From an uncultured Caryophanales bacterium (GTDB lineage Bacteria > Bacillota_I > Bacilli_A > RF39 > UBA660): a stretch of 13,934 nt of DNA. Position 1 is the stretch's first letter. Every line of letters begins with the position of its first letter. The stretch lies in contig CAMIXP010000023.1 in the NCBI GenBank assembly GCA_946402785.1, positions 1 to 13,934 on the forward strand, in the 5' to 3' direction. Below, one piece after another: positions 1-7,091 of the stretch. The position numbers and the translations under genes were made by a program. The notes below the pieces were generated by a model. The model did not search any database. It was not told the DNA's origin and saw only the letters and a list, made by a program, of their open reading frames with translations.

Positions 1-197
1 GCTATGTGAATTTAGTGATTCATAGTCGCGATGAGATTGATATTGATTCTGAAACGATTATGAAAGTATTAGATAAAAAACCTGGAAAATACTTAAAAGA
101 TATCTATGATGATATCGAAAGAGAAGTTTTATATAGAAGATTAGAAAACAATCGAGAAAAAATTGAAGAGTATATTCTTCGAAAATATAAGGGGTGA
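1..197 (+). CDS. cca: CCA-adding enzyme (tRNA nucleotidyltransferase), C-terminal end only
   Basis: Partial gene entering from the left edge; codons are in phase from position 3 and there is no start in view (the GTG at 6 is internal). The about 64 residues visible match the tail of the Bacillota CCA-adding enzyme: an I-H-S-R-D block, then KKPGKYLKDIYDDIE, then a VL..RLEN..EKIEEYIL block. The family shows the same order, with a PGPWL segment and a closing N-x-(4)-I-x-E/W stretch in the C-terminal tRNA-binding helical domain. The enzyme adds or repairs the 3' CCA of tRNAs in the cytoplasm from CTP and ATP. The nucleotidyltransferase head domain lies outside the window. Cca is found upstream of dnaD-nth in Bacillus, which supports the call. 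The TGA stop (195-197) lies inside the ribosome binding site of the next gene, so the two are probably translationally coupled. Confidence 0.8.
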   Translation, partial: YVNLVIHSRDEIDIDSETIMKVLDKKPGKYLKDIYDDIEREVLYRRLENNREKIEEYILRKYKG

Positions 198-201
198 ACC
201 T

Positions 202-1413
202 ATGAAAAAATTTGTTAAAATTTTATTTGTATTTTTGTTTCTTGTAATGGGATTTTCTGTTCATGCACAGACATATCAATTAATGGATATTATTCCTATT
301 AGTGAAACAGCTTCTATTGATACGGAATTATTTACTTATACGAACTTTCATTATGTTACGAAAGTAGAAGGTAAAGAGTATGGTAGATTTGTATTTGAAT
401 CGGTTCAAAATAAAGCTACCAAATCTATGCCTGTTAGTATTAATATTTTATTATTTGATAGTATGGGTAAAAATGTTGGATTTGTTTCTTACTGTACAGG
501 AGAAGACGTAGAAAGTGATTTTGCTCATAAAAAATTAGGAGCAGGAGCTTCTATGCCATTCTATATTAATGTTTCTAAACGTTATTTTGTTGAGGAAAAA
601 ACGACAGAGGATGTAGCGTCTTTTGCAGTAATGGATGAGAATGAATATTGTCATACAGGTGGATTTGATAAGTATGAAGGATTAACACTTGCTGAAATTA
701 GTACAGGTAAGGTTGTTACAGACAAGGGAGATGAACAAGATCCTGTTGATGTGGAACTTCCTGAATTAAAAGCAGGTTTTGCTTTAATAGCTATTAGTTT
801 ATTTGCTGCTATTGCAGTATTAGTTATTAATGGTTTAATTTTAAATGCTTTGCATAAGAGGATGTATGCTTCTACAACACCTCTTGCTTATTTACCAATC
901 GCAAATAATTATGTTTCTGTTAAATTAGCGTTTGGCCCAAAGATGGCAATGTATTTCATTATTGCTTTCTTCGTGGCAATCCCACTTTCCTTTATTGGAA
1001 TTGGAATCATTCTTTCTGGAATTTTAAGTCTATTTCAAAGTGCTGCCTTTTTGATTGTTATTATTAAATTGATTACCAAGAAATATTCTATGTGTTATAT
1101 GGAGCCATTTGAGAGTAATGAAAATGTTGCTGTTGGTGGAGGGTTCTCTTTAAATAATAGAGAAGCTGTTCGCGAACAATATAATAATGGGCAAACTAAT
1201 AAATCTGGTCCTAATGAACCTATCCTTGGAGATGGCGTAGGAGAAGAAACTACTGGGGAAGAAGTTCTTGATTTGAACTATAATACTGATAATCCAGTTC
1301 CTAGTAATTATGATCAAAGTGATGATTCTACATCAGGATTTACTTTTGATGATAAACCAGATCAATCTAACAAGCCAGAAGGTAATTCAGATTTGATGAA
1401 TCTATTTAAATAG
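202..1413 (+). CDS. Unrecognised exported membrane protein, signal peptide + ectodomain + three helices + acidic tail
   Basis: I do not recognise this 403-residue protein. The ATG at 202 is chosen because AAGGGGTGA (189-197) lies just before it and because the residues that follow form a signal peptide (K2-K3, hydrophobic 5-20, likely cleavage after A22). An in-frame start at 163 would put 13 unrelated residues in front. Residues 23-190 look like a beta-rich extracytoplasmic domain with only two cysteines after the signal (C98, C150), which could form a disulphide. Helices are predicted at about 191-216, 249-270 and 271-291. The segment AYLPIANNYVSVKLAFG before the second helix resembles the IPIYNxYxLxKI-type motif of small DUF5684-like membrane proteins; this is a weak resemblance. 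Residues 300-403 are a polar, acidic, Asn/Asp/Gly-rich tail, probably disordered. It is co-transcribed with cca (4-nt gap) and ends in a terminator. Confidence 0.75.
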   Translation: MKKFVKILFVFLFLVMGFSVHAQTYQLMDIIPISETASIDTELFTYTNFHYVTKVEGKEYGRFVFESVQNKATKSMPVSINILLFDSMGKNVGFVSYCTGEDVESDFAHKKLGAGASMPFYINVSKRYFVEEKTTEDVASFAVMDENEYCHTGGFDKYEGLTLAEISTGKVVTDKGDEQDPVDVELPELKAGFALIAISLFAAIAVLVINGLILNALHKRMYASTTPLAYLPIANNYVSVKLAFGPKMAMYFIIAFFVAIPLSFIGIGIILSGILSLFQSAAFLIVIIKLITKKYSMCYMEPFESNENVAVGGGFSLNNREAVREQYNNGQTNKSGPNEPILGDGVGEETTGEEVLDLNYNTDNPVPSNYDQSDDSTSGFTFDDKPDQSNKPEGNSDLMNLFK

Positions 1414-1427
1414 ATTCTCTTTTTTTG
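1398..1427 (+). terminator. Rho-independent terminator after the exported membrane protein
   Basis: A perfect 20-bp palindrome (1398-1417; 8-bp arms GAATCTAT/ATAGATTC around TTAA) is followed by TCTTTTTTT. The TAG stop at 1411-1413 is inside the right half of the hairpin. Confidence 0.8.
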
Positions 1428-1453
1428 CTTTCAAAAACTTTCTGTGATAAACT
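1425..1453 (+). promoter_or_regulatory. Putative SigA promoter for dnaD-nth (extended -10)
   Basis: TTGCTT (1425-1430), 17-nt spacer, then TAAACT (1448-1453) preceded by TGTG (1443-1446) in the extended -10 position. The hexamers are poor (3/6 and 4/6), but the TGTG-n arrangement recurs before murE and the gene at 12550. It begins inside the T-tract of the preceding terminator. Confidence 0.45.
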
Positions 1454-1479
1454 ATATTTAACATTTGGAGGTGATAGGT

Positions 1480-2169
1480 GTGAAAAGTTCCAAGTTAATT
1501 GAATTATTAAAAGATGGAAATATGGTTGTACCTATGTACTTGCTAAAGAATTATAAGAAATTGAATTTAGAGTTAGATGAGTTTATTTTCTTAATGTATC
1601 TATATAATAAAGGAAATCGATTTGTATTTGATCCTAATTTATTTGCTCAAGATTTTGATTTGGGTTTAAAAGATATTATGAATTATATTAGTCATTTAAC
1701 AGATAAAGGGTTTATAACGGTAGAAGTATTAAAGAATGATAAAGATGTAATGGAAGAGGTTGTTTTACTCGATAATTTCTATCAAAAATTAAAGTTATTT
1801 GTGATTGATGATATTAATCAAGATGAAAAAAAGAGTAAAGATGAATCTACTATCTATGAAGTGATTGAGCAAGAATTTGGTAGAACTCTTAGTTCTATGG
1901 AATATGAGATTATTCGTGCTTGGTTAGATAGTAACTTTAGTGAAGAATTAATTAAAGAAGCTTTAAAGGAAGCTGTTATGAATGGGGTTACAAATTTAAA
2001 GTATATTGATAAGATCCTATATGAATGGGGTAAGAAGAATATAAAGACTGTTAAGGATGTTGAGGATCATCGTAAGAAGAGAAATGCTCAATTAGAAAAG
2101 AATAAAGAGAAGGATAGTAACATTGATTTAGATGTGATTGATTGGGATTGGTTTAATGAAGGAGAATAG
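1480..2169 (+). CDS. dnaD: DnaD, primosome / DNA-remodelling replication initiation protein
   Basis: 229 residues from the GTG at 1480, placed 8 nt after GGAGG (1467-1471); the TTG at 1465 would overlap that site and is rejected. Residues 1-105 fit the winged-helix N-terminal DDBH1 domain (VPMYLL, LELDEFIFLMYLY). Residues 123-190 fit DDBH2, with the signature Y-x(3)-I-L-x(2)-W at 175-183 (YIDKILYEW), known in DnaD/DnaB-family proteins to contribute to ssDNA-induced oligomerisation. In Bacilli DnaD acts with DnaA, DnaB and DnaI to load the replicative helicase at oriC and at restarted forks. The C-terminus is acidic and ends with W-D-W-F. The gene is followed by nth with a 14-nt overlap, the conserved dnaD-nth pair of Bacillota. 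Confidence 0.93.
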   Translation: MKSSKLIELLKDGNMVVPMYLLKNYKKLNLELDEFIFLMYLYNKGNRFVFDPNLFAQDFDLGLKDIMNYISHLTDKGFITVEVLKNDKDVMEEVVLLDNFYQKLKLFVIDDINQDEKKSKDESTIYEVIEQEFGRTLSSMEYEIIRAWLDSNFSEELIKEALKEAVMNGVTNLKYIDKILYEWGKKNIKTVKDVEDHRKKRNAQLEKNKEKDSNIDLDVIDWDWFNEGE

Positions 2170-2791
2170 AGTAGGCGAATACCTTGACTCTTTATTTCCT
2201 AATCCTACGTGTGAATTAATCTATCATACAGATTATGAATTATTACTAGCGATAGTTTTAAGTGCTCAAACAACCGATAAGAGAGTGAATCTTGTAACTC
2301 CTGTACTGTTTCAAAAATATCCTACGTTAAATGACTTAAAAGAAGCTCGTTTAAAGGATTTAGAAGATATTCTTAGACCCATTGGTTCTTTTCGAAAAAA
2401 AGCTTCTTATATGAAGGATATTTCTACTATATTGGTAGAACAATATGATGGGAAAGTTCCTGTTGATCGAGAAGAATTAATCAAGTTACCTGGTGTTGGG
2501 AGAAAGACCATTAATGTCTTTTTAAGTGAGTTTTATGGGGAAGCAGCTATTGGAGTTGATACACATGTTGAAAGAGTTTCTAAAAGGCTTCGAATTGCCT
2601 CTTCTAAGGACGATGTATTAAAAGTTGAGAAGAAGTTAATGAAATACTTTCCCAAGGAAGAATGGGGAAAGAGACACTTACAAATGGTCTTATTTGGAAG
2701 ATATTATTGTAAGGCTGTGAAGCCAGAATGTGAGGATTGCAAGATCCGAGATATTTGTTTTGAAAAGAAAAAAAATATTCGTTCTAACTGA
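2156..2791 (+). CDS. nth: Endonuclease III (DNA glycosylase/AP lyase)
   Basis: 211 residues. It removes oxidised pyrimidines and cleaves abasic sites in base-excision repair. Visible signatures are the helix-hairpin-helix LPGVGRKT (111-118) containing the catalytic Lys117, the catalytic Asp135 in GVDTHVERVSKRL, the LSAQTTD block (36-41), and a complete [4Fe-4S] loop C185-x6-C192-x2-C195-x5-C201. The start is the ATG at 2156, inside the end of dnaD. It has no good ribosome binding site (only GGGATTGG upstream), so translation probably depends on ribosomes terminating on dnaD. A TTG at 2138 is possible but would add six residues absent from the family. Length is normal. The TGA stop lies in the loop and stem of a terminator. 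Confidence 0.95.
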   Translation: MKENRVGEYLDSLFPNPTCELIYHTDYELLLAIVLSAQTTDKRVNLVTPVLFQKYPTLNDLKEARLKDLEDILRPIGSFRKKASYMKDISTILVEQYDGKVPVDREELIKLPGVGRKTINVFLSEFYGEAAIGVDTHVERVSKRLRIASSKDDVLKVEKKLMKYFPKEEWGKRHLQMVLFGRYYCKAVKPECEDCKIRDICFEKKKNIRSN

Positions 2792-2803
2792 ACGAATATT
2801 TTT
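2771..2803. terminator. Bidirectional terminator between convergent nth and ponA
   Basis: 14-bp perfect stem (2771-2784 with 2790-2803; core AATATTCGTTC) and a 5-nt loop. On the plus strand the stem ends in TTTTT followed by ATTTTAATT. On the minus strand it ends in TTTTT followed by TTTCTTTTC. It contains the nth stop codon (2789-2791) and ends 11 nt past the ponA stop, so one hairpin serves both operons. Confidence 0.9.
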
Positions 2804-2813
2804 ATTTTAATTA

Positions 2814-5558
2814 TTATTTACAAGAATTGGATTCTTCATCATATGTTTTCGTTGTATCTGTACATTCACATTTCTTGGTTGTTGGATTCAATGGTGCTTC
2901 GGCAGGACACGTAATCGTTGGCGTTGTTGTTGGTGAAGGTGATGGTGTTTCTTTCTTTAATTCAAATACACCTTCATTACTTTGAATGTCTGTATATCCT
3001 TTGTAGGTTGCTACAACTTTATATGTTCCATATACACTGGATGGTGTATACGTTAATGATGTTTTATCTGTCCATTCAATTAAGCTTCCATCTTTGTAAA
3101 CATTGTATCCCCATTTACCATGTGCTGGGTTTGCGATTACTCCTGGATCTACTGTAGACCATGAGATGATTGCTTTATTTCCAGCGGCTGTTACTTTTAC
3201 TTCAGGTGCAGGTAATTTGTATCCAGCAATTTCATATTCTGTTGGTTCAAATCCTTTTTTGAATAATTCATAAAGGGTTGGTGTTCCAGGAATAGCTAGT
3301 TTAGGAGGATCGCTTCTATCAGCAACTGCTACTGTTACAACACTAGATGGTTGTTGGAAAGCAGCACGATTTCCTTCCATGGCTCCTGAATTAACAAGTG
3401 CGTTAAAGATGTAGTCTTTTTGCATGGTTGCTGGAATATTATGTTGGATATATCCTTGTTGAATTTGATCATATGTTAAACTATCATATCCATACCATAA
3501 AGCAATAGTTGTTTTGGTTGAATATCCGACAACCCATGAGTCTCTGACAGCATCCCAAGGCATGTCATATTCATCCATTGTTTTATCATCGTAGTTCGTT
3601 GTTCCTGTTTTAGCAGCTACATTATATGGTGTACCACCTGTTAGACTAACGTTTTGAAGAACACTTGTAATCATATAAGCTGTTGCATCAGACATTGCTT
3701 GCCTTTTTAATGGCTTATATTCTACTTCTTCTTTTGATTGACGATAAATGATTTTATTAACGGCATATGGTTCGTTATAGTAACCACCATTTCCGAATGC
3801 TGCATAAGCGGCTGCCATTTGTAATGGACATACTCCAGTGAAGGCTCCAATGGCATGCGCTTCATGGATATTATATGGTTCATGTGTATCTCCTGTATTT
3901 TCTGGATTCACACATTTCTTTGTATTAAAGTCATAGTCATAACCTTTTGCACAGATTTCAGGTTCAATTCCTAACGATGTAACAAATTCTCTAATCTTTG
4001 CGTTATCTACTGACTGGAATGCTTTTAATGCTGGAATGTTACGTGATTGTGATAGAGCTGTTCTCATGGTAATACGTCCCATATGAGCGTTATCCCAGTT
4101 TGAAATAGATCTACCATTTGAATATGTATATGGACTATCATCAAATACTTGTGCAGTTGACCAGTTGTTGTATTCAATTCCTGGTCCATAATCGAATAAT
4201 GGTTTTGCGGTTGATCCTGGCTGTCTTCTAATATCTGTTGCAAAGTTGAATTGGTCGATTGTTCCATTGCTTCTTGAACGAATATTTCTTCCGTTACCAA
4301 TTGCCCATACTTTTCCAGTATCGGTTTCGATTACGGCAACACCAGCTTGAACAAGATCATCTTTCCAACCGTATGTTTCTCCATTCATAACAGAGTTAAC
4401 TGCGTTTTGTCTTCCTCTATCTAAGTTTGTATAAACTAGTAATGGTGTTGTATATGGGTTAACTCCAAATCTATCTTTTAATTCATCTACTACATAATCG
4501 ATATATCCTTGATATGGGTTTTCTGATATTCTAGATGCGTTTGCTGTTAAGGTTTCTACTGGAATACTGTTTGCAATCTCTTCTTCTTCTGCTGTAATGT
4601 ATCCATGTCTTCTCATTAATCTTAAAACAGTTTTACGTCTTCCTGCTGCATTTTCGGGATTGGTTGTAGGTTTAAATGCATTAGGTGATTTAAACATACC
4701 TGCTAGAATAGCAGCTTCACTTAAGTTCAAGTCTGTTACTGGCTTACCAAAGTAAGTGATAGATGCTTCTTGAACTCCATAAGTATTTCCACCTAAGAAG
4801 TGGTTATTAACATAGAATTCAATAATTTCTTCTTTTGAATATTCTTTTTCTAATTTAAATACTGCTAGATAAATATCTTCAAACTTACGAGTAATACCTT
4901 CTATACCAGAAGTTTTTTCTCCATATTTATCGGTGAAACTGTTTTTAACAACCTGCATGGTTAAGGTAGAAGCACCACCGGCTCCAGAGTTACCAGCAAC
5001 TTGTCCTAAGAAAGCTTTTAAGAAACGTGGAGCATCGAATCCATTGTGTTGATAGAAACGTGCATCCTCTGTTGCGATAATGGCATCTACTAGAACTTCA
5101 GGTAGTTGTTCATATTTTACTTTTTCACGGTTTTCTTCACCGATCTTTGCAAACTCATTTCCATCTTTATCATAGATTCTTGAAATCTCTATTGTATTTA
5201 ACTTAGCATTCTCATATTTAGGGTCTGCTTGTTCTTTAACATAAACCATAAATACACTGAATCCTGTTAATCCTGCAATTCCAACAATCAATACAAAGAT
5301 TAATAATAAACTAATGAGTTTTTTTCTTCTACTTTTATTTTTTACTCTTCCAAATAGGAAGAATACTCCATAAATAATGAATAATAGAAGGGCAACTACA
5401 ATTGTTAACTTTAATTCTAGGAATTGATAACTAGCAAATAATATTCCTGCTGTTATTAAAAATAAAAGTAATGCTAATCCTCCATTTTTAAGTTTTACTT
5501 TTCTTCTTTTAGTAGTTGTGCTTACTTTTTTTCTTGTATTACTACTTTTTTTCTTCAT
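2814..5558 (-). CDS. ponA: Class A penicillin-binding protein 1 (glycosyltransferase-transpeptidase)
   Basis: 914 residues; it polymerises lipid II and cross-links peptidoglycan at the outer face of the membrane. The GT51 domain (about 120-330) has the catalytic Glu in ATEDARFYQH (E164), GASTLTMQ (195-202) and RKFEDIYLAVFKLEKEYSK (224-242). The transpeptidase domain (about 400-735) has SxxK as S449-TA-K452, the SxN motif as S505-R-N507 and KTG at 650-652. Residues 783-868 look like a fibronectin-III-like domain, followed by a Ser/Pro/Thr linker and a Cys-rich tail (C884, C897, C899, C913). Unusual points: three predicted N-terminal helices (27-43, 50-69, 81-105) instead of one, a Cys-bearing insertion inside the transpeptidase domain (C536-C549), and GVCPLQMA where GVSPLQMA is usual. 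The basic cytoplasmic head (TRKK, KRRK) may contact GpsB. GGAGGT (complement of 5567-5572) precedes the ATG. The gene starts 1 nt after recU and is its operon partner. Confidence 0.95.
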   Translation of the reverse strand: MKKKSSNTRKKVSTTTKRRKVKLKNGGLALLLFLITAGILFASYQFLELKLTIVVALLLFIIYGVFFLFGRVKNKSRRKKLISLLLIFVLIVGIAGLTGFSVFMVYVKEQADPKYENAKLNTIEISRIYDKDGNEFAKIGEENREKVKYEQLPEVLVDAIIATEDARFYQHNGFDAPRFLKAFLGQVAGNSGAGGASTLTMQVVKNSFTDKYGEKTSGIEGITRKFEDIYLAVFKLEKEYSKEEIIEFYVNNHFLGGNTYGVQEASITYFGKPVTDLNLSEAAILAGMFKSPNAFKPTTNPENAAGRRKTVLRLMRRHGYITAEEEEIANSIPVETLTANASRISENPYQGYIDYVVDELKDRFGVNPYTTPLLVYTNLDRGRQNAVNSVMNGETYGWKDDLVQAGVAVIETDTGKVWAIGNGRNIRSRSNGTIDQFNFATDIRRQPGSTAKPLFDYGPGIEYNNWSTAQVFDDSPYTYSNGRSISNWDNAHMGRITMRTALSQSRNIPALKAFQSVDNAKIREFVTSLGIEPEICAKGYDYDFNTKKCVNPENTGDTHEPYNIHEAHAIGAFTGVCPLQMAAAYAAFGNGGYYNEPYAVNKIIYRQSKEEVEYKPLKRQAMSDATAYMITSVLQNVSLTGGTPYNVAAKTGTTNYDDKTMDEYDMPWDAVRDSWVVGYSTKTTIALWYGYDSLTYDQIQQGYIQHNIPATMQKDYIFNALVNSGAMEGNRAAFQQPSSVVTVAVADRSDPPKLAIPGTPTLYELFKKGFEPTEYEIAGYKLPAPEVKVTAAGNKAIISWSTVDPGVIANPAHGKWGYNVYKDGSLIEWTDKTSLTYTPSSVYGTYKVVATYKGYTDIQSNEGVFELKKETPSPSPTTTPTITCPAEAPLNPTTKKCECTDTTKTYDEESNSCK

Positions 5559-5559
5559 G

Positions 5560-6150
5560 TTACTTTACCTCCAATAGGTCATTTATAATTTTTAAATAAT
5601 CGACTCTTGGTCGATAGCCATCTTTAATAAGATGAGCTTTTTCACGGAAATAATCAATTGGAATCGATTTCTTATTTGTATCTTCTATGTAATCTAAGAA
5701 GTCTTTTGCAAATAATAAGTAGGTTTCATTTAATGTTGTGAATCTTACAATTAAAAAAGCAATTCCACCGTGCTCATTGATATTTTTTAAATGATTAATT
5801 TGGTGAGGATGAATATTATTCAAAGTAAAAGAAGTTTTACTTTTCGTTTCTTTTGCTTCAAAGTCAATGTATTTTCCTTTATATAGTCCGTTATAATCTG
5901 TTGTTGATGGAACTGTGAAGTATGCTTCCTTAATCGTTGCTTTATCTCTAGATGGATAATCTACTTTTACGATTTTGATAGGAGTTGGTTTCTTGTAAAT
6001 GAATGCTTGATTAATTTCTCTATAGTATTCATTGGAATCATTTAACTCCGCTTCTAGAGTCATACCTCTATTCTTATGACTTAAATTACTATCAATAGTT
6101 GTTGTTTTCTTACCAGATGTACTTTTTTTAATACCACTAGGATAGTTCAT
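5560..6150 (-). CDS. recU: RecU Holliday junction resolvase
   Basis: 196 residues, close to the usual RecU length. RecU cleaves four-way DNA junctions and modulates RecA in recombinational repair and chromosome segregation in Bacillota. The signature NRGMTLEAELN..NEYY (27-43) is followed by the PD-(D/E)xK-type active site: STTDYNG with D85, then YIDFEAKET with E98 and K100. These correspond by spacing to the D, E and K catalytic residues of the Bacillus enzyme. The PHQINHL segment (115-121) is also conserved. The N-terminal 26 residues are basic and flexible, as is typical. The ATG (complement of 6148-6150) follows AGGTGATTAG. The gene is first in the recU-ponA operon, transcribed against its neighbours and divergently from gpsB, as in Bacillus. 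Confidence 0.95.
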   Translation of the reverse strand: MNYPSGIKKSTSGKKTTTIDSNLSHKNRGMTLEAELNDSNEYYREINQAFIYKKPTPIKIVKVDYPSRDKATIKEAYFTVPSTTDYNGLYKGKYIDFEAKETKSKTSFTLNNIHPHQINHLKNINEHGGIAFLIVRFTTLNETYLLFAKDFLDYIEDTNKKSIPIDYFREKAHLIKDGYRPRVDYLKIINDLLEVK

Positions 6151-6167
6151 CTAATCACCTATCATTT

Positions 6168-6196
6168 ATTATACAATATATGGTACTTTTTTTCTA
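6168..6196 (-). promoter_or_regulatory. Putative SigA promoter for recU-ponA
   Basis: On the minus strand, TATAAT (complement of 6168-6173, perfect) follows a 17-nt spacer after TAGAAA (complement of 6191-6196, 4/6). The predicted start near 6161 would leave a leader of only about 11 nt, with AGGTGAT close to the 5' end. The -10 is strong; the short leader is the weak point. Confidence 0.5.
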
Positions 6197-6234
6197 CCTC
6201 TTTTTCGTTGTATTTTTATTTCTTTTAAAAATGA

Positions 6235-6264
6235 TTGATAATCCATTCTTTCTTGTGATAGACT
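6235..6264 (+). promoter_or_regulatory. Putative distal promoter for gpsB
   Basis: TTGATA (6235-6240, 5/6), 18-nt spacer, and TAGACT (6259-6264, 4/6) with TGTG at 6254-6257 as an extended -10. It would give a leader of about 80 nt to gpsB, containing a short inverted repeat CGTT-n5-AACG (6276-6288). Confidence 0.35.
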
Positions 6265-6297
6265 AGTTGTTGTTTCGTTTTAAGAACGGGTTATTAA

Positions 6298-6326
6298 TTG
6301 ACAAATATATTCATTAATGACATAAT
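6298..6326 (+). promoter_or_regulatory. SigA promoter for gpsB-rnpB-rodZ-pgsA
   Basis: TTGACA (6298-6303, perfect), 17-nt spacer, CATAAT (6321-6326, 5/6). The predicted start near 6333 leaves a 20-nt leader carrying GGTGAT before the gpsB ATG. No terminator is visible until 8201, so this promoter probably also feeds the RNase P RNA and the two genes after it. Confidence 0.75.
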
Positions 6327-6352
6327 ATTATCGTAAGGGATTGGTGATTACA

Positions 6353-6727
6353 ATGTATCAAAATAAAATTACTTTAACGCCTCGAGATATACTTGAAAAA
6401 GAGTTTAAAATTGACACAAGAGGTTATCGCTTAAAAGAAGTCGATCAGTTCTTGGATATTGTTATTGGTGATTATGAACAGTTTTATGAAATCATTAATG
6501 GCCTTGAGAAAGAAAAAGCTGATTATCTTGCTGAGATTATGAAGTTAAAACAAGAATTACGTAATTCTAAGCTAAGTGTAGAAGTTGCTAATAGTAATTC
6601 TATGGGTGAAGTTACGAATGTGGATATTATTCGTAGATTATCTCAACTTGAAAAGCAAGTTTATGGTTCTAAATCTTCAAATGAAAATGAAGAAGTAGTA
6701 GAAGAAATGACAGAAGAAGACAATTAA
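6353..6727 (+). CDS. gpsB: GpsB, cell-division adaptor of the DivIVA family
   Basis: 124 residues from the ATG at 6353, whose GGTGAT (6343-6348) aligns with the extended anti-Shine-Dalgarno register; a TTG at 6341 would add four residues not found in the family. The N-terminal domain DILEKEFK..TRGY...EVDQFLD..I.DYE (12-41) is the membrane-associated DivIVA/GpsB fold. Y25, D31 and D35, the residues that in Bacillus GpsB bind the PBP1 cytoplasmic tail, are at the same numbers here. Residues 37-75 form a coiled coil and 89-107 (VDIIRRLSQLEKQVYGSK) the C-terminal trimerisation helix. An acidic 17-residue extension follows, absent from Bacillus GpsB. GpsB shuttles PBP1 between lateral wall and septum. 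It lies beside the recU-ponA operon and immediately before RNase P RNA; its stop codon overlaps that RNA by two bases. Confidence 0.93.
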   Translation: MYQNKITLTPRDILEKEFKIDTRGYRLKEVDQFLDIVIGDYEQFYEIINGLEKEKADYLAEIMKLKQELRNSKLSVEVANSNSMGEVTNVDIIRRLSQLEKQVYGSKSSNENEEVVEEMTEEDN

Positions 6728-7069
6728 TATAAAGACAAACGCTGGAGTTCATGAGACTCTTGAGGAAAGTCCATGCTCGCACAGTCTGAGATGGCTGTAG
6801 TGTTCGTGCCTAGGGAAGTCATAACCTAGGGTAGTTTAACTAACGGCGGATGATATTCCTAAGTCTTCGGATATGGAGTAGTCCATAAAGTGCCGCAGTG
6901 ACGATCCTTCTCGAAAGGGAAGTGTGAAACGTGGTAAACCCCGCGAGCGAGAAACCCAAATTTGGTAGGGGAGTCCTAACAAAAGAACTGAATGGAGTTA
7001 GGGACTACGCAAGTAGTAGATAGATGTTTGTCGCCTGGTAACAGGAACAGAACATGGCTTATTTATATT
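6726..7069 (+). ncRNA. rnpB: RNase P RNA, bacterial type B-like
   Basis: Catalytic RNA that matures tRNA 5' ends. The conserved 5' core GAGGAAAGTCCATGCTCGC starts at 6762. The 3' core ACAGAACATGGCTTAT ends near 7062. They form P4 (AAG-[U bulge]-CCATG with CATGGCTT at 7053-7060). P2 is GACAAAC (6734-6740) with GTTTGTC (7026-7032). P1 is AATATAAA (6726-6733) with TTTATATT (7062-7069), which sets the ends. GTGTTCGTGCCTAGGGAAGTC, TCTTCGGATATGG, GTAAACCCC and GAGAAACCCAAATTTGGTAGG match the Bacillus type B RNA, including the GGT loop that binds tRNA CCA. CR-IV appears as AGATAGATG (7018-7026). The RNA is about 344 nt, shorter than the roughly 400 nt of Bacillus; P19 seems reduced to the GNRA hairpin CCTG-GTAA-CAGG (7035-7046). 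No promoter or terminator of its own is clear, so it is probably processed from the gpsB-pgsA transcript. Confidence 0.95.
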
Positions 7070-7091
7070 TATTGTTATAATGAGGTGTTGT

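Noticed and set aside
163..201. Upstream in-frame ATG at 163 for the exported protein
   Set aside because: It would add 13 residues in front of a clean signal peptide and lies within cca; the ATG at 202 has the ribosome binding site.
2918..4300. Open frames at 2918-3157 (+) and 4064-4300 (-) inside ponA
   Set aside because: They lie wholly within ponA in other frames, have low-complexity compositions and no start signals.
6276..6288. Inverted repeat CGTT-n5-AACG upstream of gpsB
   Set aside because: Only four paired bases per arm in AT-rich DNA; no partner copy near recU or elsewhere to suggest an operator.
6702..6730. TAATAT at the gpsB stop as a -10 for rnpB
   Set aside because: The -35 position reads AAGAAA, and the start would fall inside P2, cutting off P1.
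7073..7081. TGTTATAAT, a perfect extended -10, just before the rodZ-like gene
   Set aside because: Its start site would fall near 7088, after the ribosome binding site GAGGTG (7082-7087) and 4 nt before the ATG, so it cannot serve that start; no -35 is present.
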